A DNA stretch of 64,000 nucleotides from Paenibacillus sp. GP183. Its GTDB lineage: Bacteria; Bacillota; Bacilli; Paenibacillales; NBRC-103111. The notes below the pieces were generated by a model. It was not told the origin of the DNA. It saw only the letters and a program-made list of their open reading frames with translations, and made no database searches. The translations under genes were made by a program, and so were the position numbers. Of this stretch, positions 44,196 through 53,073 are shown piece by piece; within the stretch, counting starts at the first letter, position 1, and each line of letters opens with the position of its first letter. The stretch spans positions 558,001 to 622,000 of the forward strand of contig NZ_FNSW01000001.1 of the NCBI RefSeq assembly GCF_900104695.1, read 5' to 3'.

Positions 44196-45263
44196 ATGGC
44201 AACTTATGATATTGCTGTAATTCCGGGTGACGGAATAGGCAAAGAGGTTATGGATTATGGCGTGAAAGCATTACAGATTGGTGCTGAAATTCATGGGGGT
44301 TTCTCTTTTGAATTCCAACAATTTCCATGGAGCTGTGAGTATTATCAACAGCATGGCAAAATGATGCCAAGTAACGGGATTGAGATATTAAATGGGTTTA
44401 ATGCTATTTTTTTAGGTGCTGTAGGACTTCCGGCCCTAGTGCCGGATCACATCTCCTTATGGGGACTGCTTATAGAAATTCGCCGTGAAATGAGACAATA
44501 CATCAATCTTCGGCCGGTCAAGCAAATGAGGGGTGTACAATCGCCTTTAGCATCCCCAAAAGATTTTGATATCGTGGTTGTTCGTGAAAATTCAGAGGGC
44601 GAATATTCTCCTATTGGCGGTCGGATGGGACATAATGAAAATGAAATTGCTATCCAAAACGCCGTTTTTACGCGAAAAGGAGTCGATCGAGCTGTTCGAT
44701 ATGCCTTTGAACTGGCAGTAAAAAGAGATAAGAAATTTCTAACCAGCGCTACCAAGTCCAACGGAATCATCCATTCCATGCCTTTCTGGGATGAAGTATT
44801 TCATCAAGTAGGCCAGGAATATAACCATATTATCCAACAATCTACGCATATCGATGCCCTCTGCGCCTTTTTTGTGACAAAGCCGCATACTTTGGATGTG
44901 GTGGTCGCATCTAATCTGTTTGGTGATATTTTAACGGATTTGGGCGCAGCTATTATGGGATCTATTGGAATAGCTCCATCTGCTAATATTAACCCGGAAA
45001 AGAAATATCCTTCCATGTTTGAGCCGGTTCACGGTTCGGCGCCGGATATTTACGGTAAGGGAATCGCCAATCCGATTGGTCAAATCTGGTCGGCCAAAAT
45101 GATGCTTGATTTCTTTGGATATGAAGAAATTGGTCATCTGCTTCTGGAAGCGATTGAAGATACACTTGAACAGGGCATTGCAACCCCCGACCTAAAAGGA
45201 ACTTCGTCTACATCTGAAGTGGGAGAAGCTATATTGGGTACTTTCAAGAAAAAACAGAAATAA
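44196..45263 (+). CDS. tartrate/malate dehydrogenase-type isocitrate/isopropylmalate family enzyme
   Basis: 355 residues of the NAD-dependent beta-decarboxylating dehydrogenase family. AVIPGDGIGKEVM at the N-terminus, SLWGLLIEIRREMRQYINLRPV (tartrate-type rather than IPMDH-type), VVRENSEGEYS, TSATKSNGI with the catalytic lysine, and metal ligands in SNLFGDILTDLGAAIMGSIGIAPSANI. Substrate most likely tartrate or D-malate. GGAGGAG precedes the ATG at 44196; the TTG at 44181 is upstream of the SD. Low GC relative to the XDH genes. Last gene of the DUF3891-mocA unit. Confidence 0.85.
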   Translation: MATYDIAVIPGDGIGKEVMDYGVKALQIGAEIHGGFSFEFQQFPWSCEYYQQHGKMMPSNGIEILNGFNAIFLGAVGLPALVPDHISLWGLLIEIRREMRQYINLRPVKQMRGVQSPLASPKDFDIVVVRENSEGEYSPIGGRMGHNENEIAIQNAVFTRKGVDRAVRYAFELAVKRDKKFLTSATKSNGIIHSMPFWDEVFHQVGQEYNHIIQQSTHIDALCAFFVTKPHTLDVVVASNLFGDILTDLGAAIMGSIGIAPSANINPEKKYPSMFEPVHGSAPDIYGKGIANPIGQIWSAKMMLDFFGYEEIGHLLLEAIEDTLEQGIATPDLKGTSSTSEVGEAILGTFKKKQK

Positions 45264-45320
45264 TCGGTGAGCCAAGGGTGATCGGTATTATCGCAGAGTT
45301 AATTAAAGAAGCAAGGTCTG

Positions 45321-45349
45321 GCTTTCTTTTATAAAGGAAAGCTTTTTTA
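45321..45349 (+). terminator. terminator after the tartrate dehydrogenase-type gene
   Basis: GCTTTCTTT and AAGGAAAGC (G-U pair) around a short loop, then T6. Confidence 0.8.
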
Positions 45350-45461
45350 TTTTGAACTGATTTTTCCTATTTCCTTGGATGGATATACGGGGTGAGTAAT
45401 GTTATAATCTTCACGTATGCTCAATTTTCCGGATGACCTTTATATAGAAGGAAGTGAAACT

Positions 45462-46931
45462 ATGGCTAAAGAAACAAAGGATTTCTCCAAATACTTTCAG
45501 CCGCCATCCCTGACGGATGCCAAGAAGCGCGGGAAAGAAGAAATTTCCGTTCATTATGATTTTACGATACCCGAGGATATGCTGGTCTTCGGAGCCAATA
45601 AATTTTATATGATCCGCACCTATGGCTGTCAAATGAATGAGCACGATACCGAAGTGATGAAAGGCCTGTTGGAAACAATGGGTTATTCGTCTACGGAAGA
45701 CAAGCTGCAAGCGGATGTTATTCTGCTTAATACATGCGCGATTCGCGAGAATGCTGAGGATAAGGTTTTTGGCGAGCTTGGTCATTTGAAGGCGCTAAAA
45801 GCTGAAAAACCCGGTTTGGTTCTGGGGGTATGCGGATGTATGTCCCAGGAAGAAGCGGTCGTGAATCGAATCATGCAAAAGCATGGCTTTGTCGATTTGA
45901 TTTTTGGAACGCATAATATCCATCGGCTGCCGTCCCTGCTCAAGGAAGCGTATTTCAGTAAAGAGATGGTCATTGAGGTGTGGTCCAAGGAAGGCGATAT
46001 CATTGAGAACCTGCCGAAGAAACGCGAGGGGATCAGAGCCTGGGTTAATATTATGTACGGATGCGATAAATTCTGCACCTATTGCATTGTTCCCTTTACG
46101 CGCGGGAAAGAAAGAAGCCGCAGGCCGCAGGATGTTTTGGCTGAGGTTAGAGATTTGGCCCGACAGGGCTTTAAGGAAATTACATTGCTGGGTCAGAATG
46201 TGAATGCTTATGGCAAGGACTTTGAGGATTTAATTTATTCCTTTGCCGACCTAATGGAGGATATCAGTAAAATTGATGTTCCCCGGATTCGGTTTACGAC
46301 CTCACATCCCCGTGATTTTGATGATCGATTAATTGAAGTTCTGGGGAAACGCGGCAATCTGGTTGAGCATATTCATTTGCCTGTACAATCCGGCAGTACC
46401 GAGGTTCTCAAGATCATGAACCGCAAATATACGAGGGAGCATTATCTCACTCTCGCAGCCAAGATCAGGCAAACGATTCCGGATGTAGTGTTAACCACCG
46501 ATATTATTGTAGGTTTCCCGGGCGAAACTGATGAGCAGTTCGAGGAAACGATTTCCTTGGTTAAGGAAGTAGGCTTTGATTTTGCTTTCAGCTTTATTTA
46601 TTCGCCAAGAGAAGGAACTCCAGCTGCCGCTATGGAAGACAACGTACCCATGGAATTGAAGAAGCAGCGTTTGTATCGTCTTAATGAAGCTATCAATGAA
46701 TTCAGTAAAATGAGCAATGAAAAGCTGCGCGGCGAGATTGTCGAGGTTTTGGTGGAAGGCGAGAGCAAGAACAATCCGGAGGTGCTTTCCGGACGAACGC
46801 GCACGAATAAAATGATCCATTTTGTTGGATCGATGGAGATCGTAGGCAAGCTGGTTCATGTGAAAATCACAGAGCCGCAAACCTGGGTGCTAAAAGGTGA
46901 GATTGTACCGGAACCCATTGCTTTGGCTTAA
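45462..46931 (+). CDS. miaB: tRNA-2-methylthio-N6-dimethylallyladenosine synthase
   Basis: 489-residue radical-SAM methylthiotransferase acting on i6A37 of tRNAs. N-terminal cluster cysteines in [28 protein letters not shown] and VCGCMSQEE; radical-SAM motif CDKFCTYC; C-terminal TRAM domain. YGCQMN separates it from RimO. The ATG at 45462 has AAGGAAG; the in-frame ATG at 45417 lacks one. Next to ricA as in B. subtilis (ymcB-ymcA). Confidence 0.96.
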   Translation: MAKETKDFSKYFQPPSLTDAKKRGKEEISVHYDFTIPEDMLVFGANKFYMIRTYGCQMNEHDTEVMKGLLETMGYSSTEDKLQADVILLNTCAIRENAEDKVFGELGHLKALKAEKPGLVLGVCGCMSQEEAVVNRIMQKHGFVDLIFGTHNIHRLPSLLKEAYFSKEMVIEVWSKEGDIIENLPKKREGIRAWVNIMYGCDKFCTYCIVPFTRGKERSRRPQDVLAEVRDLARQGFKEITLLGQNVNAYGKDFEDLIYSFADLMEDISKIDVPRIRFTTSHPRDFDDRLIEVLGKRGNLVEHIHLPVQSGSTEVLKIMNRKYTREHYLTLAAKIRQTIPDVVLTTDIIVGFPGETDEQFEETISLVKEVGFDFAFSFIYSPREGTPAAAMEDNVPMELKKQRLYRLNEAINEFSKMSNEKLRGEIVEVLVEGESKNNPEVLSGRTRTNKMIHFVGSMEIVGKLVHVKITEPQTWVLKGEIVPEPIALA

Positions 46932-46974
46932 TGAAAAGTTACCAAGAAAGAATGAACGGGGAGAGTGTTGGCCA

Positions 46975-47442
46975 GTGTCAGGACATGAAAATCATCAGCA
47001 TCCGCATACACATACACATGAAATAGAGAGTTTTACAAATACGGAAATGATCGTCCGGGGGGATATTCTCGCGAAGGCGAAGGAGCTTGCCGATCTGCTT
47101 ACGACCTCAAGCGAGGTACAAACCTTTCAAAAAGCGGAAATCCAGATTGCGAGTAACGACCATATTCAGCAGCTGATCAGCGCCATCAAGAAGAAGCAAA
47201 AGGAAATCGTGGCTTTCGAGAGCTTTCAAAACGCCAAGATGGTGGATAAAATCGAGAAGGAAATTGAAGTGCTGCAGGATGAATTGGATTCGATCCCTGT
47301 TGTCAGCGAGTTTAAGCAAACACAGGAAGACATCAACTATTTGCTGCAGCTGGTGATGTCGGTGGTTCGTGATACGATTTCCGATAAAATCAATGTGGAA
47401 GCCGGAAGCAGCGAGAGTCCCGAGGATTCATACGGAGAGTAA
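46975..47442 (+). CDS. ricA: RicA (YmcA), YlbF-family subunit of the RNase Y specificity complex
   Basis: 155 residues. The core (AKELADLLTTSSEVQTFQKAE ... FESFQNAKMVDKIEKEIEVLQDELDSIPVVSEFKQTQEDINYLLQLV) is the helical YlbF/YmcA family and follows miaB as in B. subtilis. It has a histidine-rich N-terminal tail (HENHQHPHTHTHE) and no cysteine at all. In B. subtilis the RicA-RicF-RicT complex guides RNase Y cleavage and carries Fe-S clusters. GTG at 46975 with GGGGAG 11 nt upstream. Confidence 0.87.
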   Translation: MSGHENHQHPHTHTHEIESFTNTEMIVRGDILAKAKELADLLTTSSEVQTFQKAEIQIASNDHIQQLISAIKKKQKEIVAFESFQNAKMVDKIEKEIEVLQDELDSIPVVSEFKQTQEDINYLLQLVMSVVRDTISDKINVEAGSSESPEDSYGE

Positions 47443-47467
47443 CTTGAATGCATAAGGAGCATCTGCG

Positions 47468-48208
47468 ATGATTACGGTCAGAAATTTAACCAAAACGTAT
47501 CCGCCGAACAATGAGATTCTTTCGCAGGTAAGCTTCCAAGCGGATGAAGGTGAATTTATTGTGGTCCTTGGCGGCAGCGGCAGCGGAAAGAGTACACTGC
47601 TGCGCTGTATAAGCCATCAGGAGAAATGGACCTCCGGACAATTGATTCATGATGGACGTGATATCAGCTCGCCGGGCTTGCTTGAACGGTACAAGCTGGG
47701 CAGGGATTTTGCTTATATTGAAGAGAAGCCTGTATTAAATCGCAATAAAAGCGCGCTTAAGAATGTGCTGAAGGGCCGTTTCTATCAAACCTCCATCCTC
47801 AGACTTATGACCGGCACTGCAAACAGGGATGAGCATGTGCTCGGGATGGATTATTTGGAAAAGGTCGGCCTGCTCGATAAAGGCTATAAAAAGCTTGGCG
47901 ACCTGAGCGGGGGAGAGCAGCAGCGCGTTGCCATTGCCAAAGCGCTTGTCAAAGGTGCCAAGATTCTGGTTGTCGATGAGCCGGTTTCGGGTCTCGATCC
48001 CAAATCGGTGGAATTCATCATGAATGATCTTCGAGCCTTGTGTAAGGAGAAGAACATCACGGTCATAGCTGCGCTCAATCAAGTCGAGCTAGCCGAGCGA
48101 TATGCGACGCGGATCTGGGGAATTGCCGAAGGCAGACTGGTTCTGGATATTCCGGCTCGTTCGCTGACAATGCGTGAGAAGCAGCTTATTTTTGGTGCAA
48201 CCTCATGA
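47468..48208 (+). CDS. ABC transporter ATP-binding protein, PhnC-like
   Basis: 246 residues. Walker A GGSGSGKST (about 37-45), signature LSGGEQQRVAIA, Walker B ILVVDEPVSGLDP. The spacing and the segment ALKNVLKGRFYQTSILRLMTG resemble phosphonate-type ATPases (PhnC). No permease or binding protein is nearby; the gene lies between ricA and a phosphatase gene it overlaps by 4 nt. It may work with a distant permease or be a stand-alone ATPase. Start behind AAGGAG. Confidence 0.88.
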   Translation: MITVRNLTKTYPPNNEILSQVSFQADEGEFIVVLGGSGSGKSTLLRCISHQEKWTSGQLIHDGRDISSPGLLERYKLGRDFAYIEEKPVLNRNKSALKNVLKGRFYQTSILRLMTGTANRDEHVLGMDYLEKVGLLDKGYKKLGDLSGGEQQRVAIAKALVKGAKILVVDEPVSGLDPKSVEFIMNDLRALCKEKNITVIAALNQVELAERYATRIWGIAEGRLVLDIPARSLTMREKQLIFGATS

Positions 48209-48690
48209 TTAAAGTGCTGTTTGTATGCTTGGGCAACATTTGCCGCTCTCCCATGGCTGAAGCTTTGCTTCGACACAAGGTTAAGGAAGCCGGGCTGGAG
48301 GATTTGATCCAGATTGATTCCGCCGGAACCGGGAATTGGCATGCCGGAGAACCTCCTCATGAAGGCACTCGCCGAATTCTGGATCAATATCAAATCAGCT
48401 ATCAAAGTCAGAAAGCTAGACAGTTGAAAGCTGCGGATTTTACAGCATTCGATGTGATTGTAGCAATGGATGACAGCAACGTGCGTAATATGAAACAAAT
48501 TGCAGGACCGGCTATTGCTGTAAAGATTCATAAATTGCTGGATTTTCTGCCTGAACAAGGGATTACGGATGTTCCCGATCCTTATTTTACAGGCAATTTT
48601 GAAGAGGTTTACGAAATGGTAGATCAAAGCTGCGATCGGCTGCTTGCCTGGCTGCTTGAACAGAAAGAAAAAGCTGGCCCCAAGGAGTGA
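48205..48690 (+). CDS. low-molecular-weight protein-tyrosine phosphatase family protein
   Basis: 161 residues. The CX5R loop is C8-LGNIC-R14-S, directly at the N-terminus (VLFVCLGNICRSPMAEALL), with the general-acid segment VPDPYFTG near residue 128. These fit active LMW-PTPs such as YfkJ and YwlE; arginine or tyrosine phosphatase activity cannot be told apart by eye. Co-translated with the ABC ATPase (4-nt overlap). Its terminator overlaps the stop codon. Confidence 0.93.
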   Translation: MIKVLFVCLGNICRSPMAEALLRHKVKEAGLEDLIQIDSAGTGNWHAGEPPHEGTRRILDQYQISYQSQKARQLKAADFTAFDVIVAMDDSNVRNMKQIAGPAIAVKIHKLLDFLPEQGITDVPDPYFTGNFEEVYEMVDQSCDRLLAWLLEQKEKAGPKE

Positions 48691-48707
48691 GGGGAACAGC
48701 TTTTTTT
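48668..48707 (+). terminator. terminator overlapping the phosphatase stop codon
   Basis: AAAAAGCTGGCCCC pairs with GGGGAACAGCTTTTT (small internal bulge), then T residues. It also ends the convergent gene on the minus strand. Confidence 0.75.
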
Positions 48708-48709
48708 GT

Positions 48710-49114
48710 CTAAGACATGATTGAAGTAAGCCCGGATAAACGTGCGCATTCCGAGATGGCCTGCAGCATTTGTTTGTGGATAGGGATGATGACATCGGTT
48801 GGTCCGAGTTTGAAAAAACCGCTGCGATTATGGACGGTCGCTGCTTGCACATAAAGCCTGAAATGCTGATCCTCCGCTGAGAAATTCGCTGATTCCTGAT
48901 TGGAGGAGCGCCAGTTGACAAAGGTGATCTTTTTAAGCTGCTTGTTGTCAAAAGGCAAGATGCTGAGGATGTCTTCCAGCTGAAAGTAATAATTGACGTG
49001 AGGCTTATGAAGAATTAATTCCTTGGTAGAAATGGTTAACCCGTAATCCTTTTTTTTGTGTGACATTCGCAGATCGCCTTCGAGCGATTTGATTTTGATA
49101 AAGTCAGGATTCAT
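48710..49114 (-). CDS. hypothetical protein, PH-like
   Basis: 134 residues, no signal peptide or membrane helix. Alternating strands (YGLTISTKELILHK, YYFQLEDILSILPF, KKITFVNWRS, FRLYVQAATVHNRSGFFKLGPTDVIIPI) and a C-terminal helix suggest a pleckstrin-homology-like barrel; this is inference from pattern only. GGGAGGA is 9 nt before the ATG at 49114. It is convergent with the phosphatase gene. No known function recognised. Confidence 0.65.
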   Translation of the reverse strand: MNPDFIKIKSLEGDLRMSHKKKDYGLTISTKELILHKPHVNYYFQLEDILSILPFDNKQLKKITFVNWRSSNQESANFSAEDQHFRLYVQAATVHNRSGFFKLGPTDVIIPIHKQMLQAISECARLSGLTSIMS

Positions 49115-49196
49115 AGGAAGCATCCTCCCAGCCGTATATAATTTTGTTCTGGCTAAGCTTATTTTAACAGAATACCACAAAGCGGAACGATTGTTA

Positions 49197-49367
49197 ATGT
49201 CGAGTCATGTCAATGAGATGAAACGAAATGTGTCCATCGATGCAAAAAAACTGTACGAGAAGACGCATGAGAAGTATAATAAAAGCTGGCGAGTATTTGC
49301 AAACGGTTACATGATTGAATTTTCGGGAAACGGAGAGCGATCGTTATGGAACCTGTATGCGGTGTAA
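49197..49367 (+). CDS. possible small basic protein
   Basis: 56 residues, rich in Lys/Asn/Glu, with the central pattern DAKKLYEKTHEKYNKSWRVF and a hydrophobic end. No SD is seen ahead of the ATG at 49197; an ATG at 49218 is possible. It overlaps the next small ORF by 22 nt in another frame. Unrecognised; may not be expressed. Confidence 0.35.
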   Translation: MSSHVNEMKRNVSIDAKKLYEKTHEKYNKSWRVFANGYMIEFSGNGERSLWNLYAV

Positions 49368-49519
49368 TCTATGATCCGCTTGCCGAAGAAAACATCGAGA
49401 TCTGTGAGGCGTGTAAACAAGGCGAGTGCAAAGAAAATTTACAAGCCCCTTTGGAAAACAATCGCGTTCATTCGTTTCATCTGGGCGCCTGCGGCTTGAT
49501 TTTGGACTACATGCTCTAA
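49346..49519 (+). CDS. small cysteine-containing protein
   Basis: 57 residues with five cysteines: C5, then CEACKQGEC (20-28), and C49 near the C-terminus (LGACGLILDYML). CGGAGAG about 10 nt upstream of the ATG serves as SD. The CxxC-x4-C pattern suggests metal or disulfide binding. It lies 108 bp before a ferredoxin-containing oxidoreductase. I do not recognise the family. Confidence 0.5.
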   Translation: MEPVCGVIYDPLAEENIEICEACKQGECKENLQAPLENNRVHSFHLGACGLILDYML

Positions 49520-49627
49520 CCGTTTAGAAGCAAAAAACTGTTGCTTACCAGAGATTTACTGTTACAATTAAAGAGTAAAACTATTCACACTATTCAATGC
49601 ATTCTCATTCTTGAAAGGAGATAAGGA

Positions 49628-50638
49628 ATGGTTACTTTACCCAAAATCAATGATCTTGGCTTTTTCGAGATCAGACTGGAATCGATCGGCGGGCTTGGCG
49701 CCAACCTTGCCGGTAAAATGCTCGCAGAAGCAGGGGTGGTCGGTGTTGGACTCAATGGCGTGAGCTTTTCCTCCTACGGTTCCGAGAAAAAAGGGTCAGC
49801 CGTCAAAGCGCATATCCGTTTCTGTGATCCAACAACCAATATTCGCGATACTTCACCGGTTGAACGTCCTCATGTAGTCGGCATTTTTCATGAATCGCTG
49901 TCGAAAACCGTAAACGTTATCAGCGGTATTTATGAAGATAGCACGGTTCTCATTAATTCTACCAAATCACCCGAAGAGCTTAAGGAAAAGATGAAGCTTA
50001 GAGGAGGAACTATAGCCGTTGTCGATGCCATCGGAATCTCCTTGGAAGAGAAGAACCGGGTTAACATGGCCATGCTGGGCGCGCTGTTTCGGTTGTGCGA
50101 CTTTCTTGATCCTGAAGTAATGAGAGGCGTTATCCGTAAATCCTTGGAGAAGAAATATCCTGCAGCCGTAGCACCGGCCATTCGTACTTTTGACAGAGGC
50201 TATGATGAAGTGCAGTTTCATACGTTTGCGCTTCCCGAAGGGGAAAGGATGCCTGATTTCGTTCGTTTTGACACTCCCGTGCTTGGCTATGGAACTCAGT
50301 CACTCGGAGGCATGATTACCAATCCTGGCAACAGCATTCTCAAGGATCTAAGTATTTCCCGAGCAGGCATGATGCCGCATTTTCATGAAGATAAGTGTAT
50401 ACATTGCGCTTCATGCGATAATGTGTGTCCGGATTTTTGTTTCGTTTGGGAAGAACAGCCGGATAAAAAGGGGCGTCCACAGATGTTCCTGCAAGGAATT
50501 GACTATCAATACTGCAAAGGCTGCTTAAAATGCGTACAGGCCTGTCCGACAGAAGCTTTGTCCGGCGAGCGGGAAGAAGACGGTTATGCGGACGATCACC
50601 GCACCCCACATCACTTTGATTTGGCGGTTAACCAATAA
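49628..50638 (+). CDS. 2-oxoacid:acceptor oxidoreductase, gamma domain fused to ferredoxin (delta)
   Basis: 336 residues. Residues about 10-195 are the POR gamma domain (RLESIGGLGANLAGKMLAEAGV ... FSSYGSEKKGSAVKAHIR); the C-terminal 80 residues contain two [4Fe-4S] motifs, CIHCASCDNVCPDFC and CKGCLKCVQACPTEAL. AAAGGAG SD. With the next gene it forms a complete pyruvate/2-ketoisovalerate-type enzyme of different layout from KorAB (gamma separate and fused to delta, alpha fused to beta). Confidence 0.92.
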   Translation: MVTLPKINDLGFFEIRLESIGGLGANLAGKMLAEAGVVGVGLNGVSFSSYGSEKKGSAVKAHIRFCDPTTNIRDTSPVERPHVVGIFHESLSKTVNVISGIYEDSTVLINSTKSPEELKEKMKLRGGTIAVVDAIGISLEEKNRVNMAMLGALFRLCDFLDPEVMRGVIRKSLEKKYPAAVAPAIRTFDRGYDEVQFHTFALPEGERMPDFVRFDTPVLGYGTQSLGGMITNPGNSILKDLSISRAGMMPHFHEDKCIHCASCDNVCPDFCFVWEEQPDKKGRPQMFLQGIDYQYCKGCLKCVQACPTEALSGEREEDGYADDHRTPHHFDLAVNQ

Positions 50639-50677
50639 AGAGTAAGAAATCCCAGGGAGAAGGGTGGATACAAAGGT

Positions 50678-52981
50678 ATGGCGATTGATATTAAGAAGGA
50701 ATTGGGTCAAGCGAAGATCGAACAGCGTATCGTCTATGAGTCCGGCAATGAAATGGCTGCTTACGCAGCTCACCAGATCAATTATCACATTATGGGATAT
50801 TTTCCCATTTCCCCGTCAACCGAGGTTGCGCAGTTTTTGGATTTGATGAAATCTAACGGTCAGCATGATATCGTGTTGATTCCTGCAGACGGCGAGCATG
50901 GCTCCGCCGGTGTATGCTATGGAGCTTCAACAGCCGGAGGACGTGTATTTAATGCGACCAGCGCGAATGGCTATTTGTATATGCTGGAGCAAATGCCGGT
51001 GCAATCGGGAACCCGTTTCCCCATGGTCCTGAATTTGGTTTGCCGCTCGGTATCCGGACCTCTGAATATCCACGGCGATCATTCAGACCTTTACTATGCG
51101 CTCAATACTGGCTGGCCGATTCTGATGTGCCGGGATCCGCAAGCCGTTTATGATATGAACCTGATTGCTCTCAAGCTGGCGGAAGATCCAGAGGTGCGGT
51201 TGCCTGTAATGGTAGCCTCCGATGGTTACTTTACTTCCCATCAAAAGCGCAAGGTGCAAACCTTCGCGCATAAAGAAGATGTTCACAAGTTTATCGGTGA
51301 GCAGCCCAAAGGCTATCCCCATACCTTGGATCGGAACAATCCTATCACAGTCGGCCCTTATATGAATGAGCCGGATTATATCAATAACTGCTATCAGCAG
51401 TCGATGGCCATGTATAATGCGGAAACCGTGTTTGACCGCATTCGTACGGAATACGCAGATTTGACAGGCCGCGATTATCCGATTCTCGACCTTTACCGTA
51501 TGGAAGACGCAGAGGTTGCCGTGTTCCTGATGAATTCCGCATCGGAAATCATCAAGGACGTTGTGGACCAGTTGAGAGAGAAGGGCATTAAAGCAGGCTC
51601 TATCGCTCCCAACATGATCCGTCCTTTCCCTGCGAAGCAGATTGCGGAAGCCTTGAAGAATGTCAAGGCCGTTACCGTTGGCGACCGTGCGGACTCTTAT
51701 GGCGGTCATGGCGGCAATATGGTACTTGAAATTAAAGCCGCATTATTTACAGAGGGCAACCGCAATACCATGGTCATCAGCCGAATCTACGGATTGGGTG
51801 GGAAAGATTTCTATTCGGAAGACGGCCACAGCCTGTTTCAATTCGCAATTGACGCCGTTGAGAAAAACAGAATTGACGTGCCGTTTGATTATCATGGCCA
51901 CACCGTAGGCGATCCTGCGAAAGCTCCGAAGCGCGTCCTGAACCCAATGAAATATGAGGACCTGAACACAGGGCTTATCACGGTGACTCCGGATGAAGCT
52001 TCAGGCAAGCTGAACGTTCGAATCCCTCCGCTGCGCTCCTTGACAGGCAAGCCTAAGCGTATTGCACCAGGCCATGGCGCTTGCCCGGGCTGCGGTATTT
52101 TCTCCGGCTTGGAGCTGTTCTTCAAAGGAATAGAAGGCGATATCGTAGCTTTGTTCCACACAGGCTGTGCGATGGTTGTCACAACCGGTTATCCCTATTC
52201 GGCCCATAAAGCGACTTACATCCATAACCTGTTCCAGAATGGCGCGGCCACTTTATCCGGTGTCGTGGAAATGTTCTGGGAGCGTAAGCGCCGCGGCGAA
52301 TTGGATGAGTACAACTTGCCGGACGATTTCACCTTCGTCATGATCACCGGTGACGGCGGTATGGACATCGGCATGGGACCCGCTATCGGAGCTGCCCTGC
52401 GCAACCACAAAATGATTATCCTCGAGTATGATAATGAAGGTTACATGAATACAGGGGCTCAACTGTCCTACTCTACACCGATGGGACATAGAACATCGAC
52501 TTCGAACGTCGGTTCCAAGCAGGCAGGTAAGGTGTTCCACCATAAGGATACCGCGCAAATCATGGCAGCAACTCATATTCCTTATGTATTTACCGGTTCG
52601 GAAGCCTACCCTCAGGATTTGGTTAAAAAGGCAGCCAAAGCCCAGTGGTACGCTCAAAACGAAGGTCTCGTTTACGGAAAAATTCTTATCGCCTGTCCTT
52701 TAAACTGGCTGTCTGAAGATCAGGATGGATCCAATATCGTGGGTGCAGCGGTTGATTCTTGCTTCTTCCCGCTCTATGAAGTGGAGCATGGTGTGACGAC
52801 GATCACGTACAATCCGGAAGACAAGAACAAGAAGGTTCCCTTAATCGATTGGCTCAAAACCATGGGTAAAACCAGACATATGACCAAGCCCGAGCATGTG
52901 GAATCTCTCACGTCGTTCGAGCACGAAGTGGAACGCAGATGGAATATGCTAAAAGCCAAGCACGAGAATCCTTATTTATAA
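50678..52981 (+). CDS. 2-oxoacid:ferredoxin oxidoreductase, alpha-beta fusion
   Basis: 767 residues. Alpha part: pyrimidine-binding domain with FPISPSTEVAQFL and a GEHGSAG segment, then a transketolase C-like domain (about 270-390). Beta part from about 455: ACPGCGIFSG, TGCAMVVTTGYPYS, and the ThDP motif GDGGMDIGMGPAIGAA followed by YDNEGYMNTGAQ. The substrate is not determinable; ferredoxin reduction is expected through the preceding gamma-delta protein. GGGAG-type SD (AGGGTGG) upstream. Confidence 0.92.
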   Translation: MAIDIKKELGQAKIEQRIVYESGNEMAAYAAHQINYHIMGYFPISPSTEVAQFLDLMKSNGQHDIVLIPADGEHGSAGVCYGASTAGGRVFNATSANGYLYMLEQMPVQSGTRFPMVLNLVCRSVSGPLNIHGDHSDLYYALNTGWPILMCRDPQAVYDMNLIALKLAEDPEVRLPVMVASDGYFTSHQKRKVQTFAHKEDVHKFIGEQPKGYPHTLDRNNPITVGPYMNEPDYINNCYQQSMAMYNAETVFDRIRTEYADLTGRDYPILDLYRMEDAEVAVFLMNSASEIIKDVVDQLREKGIKAGSIAPNMIRPFPAKQIAEALKNVKAVTVGDRADSYGGHGGNMVLEIKAALFTEGNRNTMVISRIYGLGGKDFYSEDGHSLFQFAIDAVEKNRIDVPFDYHGHTVGDPAKAPKRVLNPMKYEDLNTGLITVTPDEASGKLNVRIPPLRSLTGKPKRIAPGHGACPGCGIFSGLELFFKGIEGDIVALFHTGCAMVVTTGYPYSAHKATYIHNLFQNGAATLSGVVEMFWERKRRGELDEYNLPDDFTFVMITGDGGMDIGMGPAIGAALRNHKMIILEYDNEGYMNTGAQLSYSTPMGHRTSTSNVGSKQAGKVFHHKDTAQIMAATHIPYVFTGSEAYPQDLVKKAAKAQWYAQNEGLVYGKILIACPLNWLSEDQDGSNIVGAAVDSCFFPLYEVEHGVTTITYNPEDKNKKVPLIDWLKTMGKTRHMTKPEHVESLTSFEHEVERRWNMLKAKHENPYL

Positions 52982-52996
52982 AAAGATATTTCCGAC

Positions 52997-53031
52997 CAAG
53001 GCACTTTCTCCATCCGTGGGAATGTGCCTTT
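52997..53031 (+). terminator. terminator after the second oxidoreductase
   Basis: Stem AAGGCAC ... GTGCCTT with internal paired TTC/GGAA segments, then TTGTG. Weak T run. Confidence 0.6.
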
Positions 53032-53073
53032 GTGTTGATGTTCGAACTATTATAGAATCAGGAGGGACTTCCT

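Noticed and set aside
47735-48951. Long minus-strand frames opposite the ABC ATPase and phosphatase genes
   Set aside because: They are shadows of genes with clear motifs on the plus strand.
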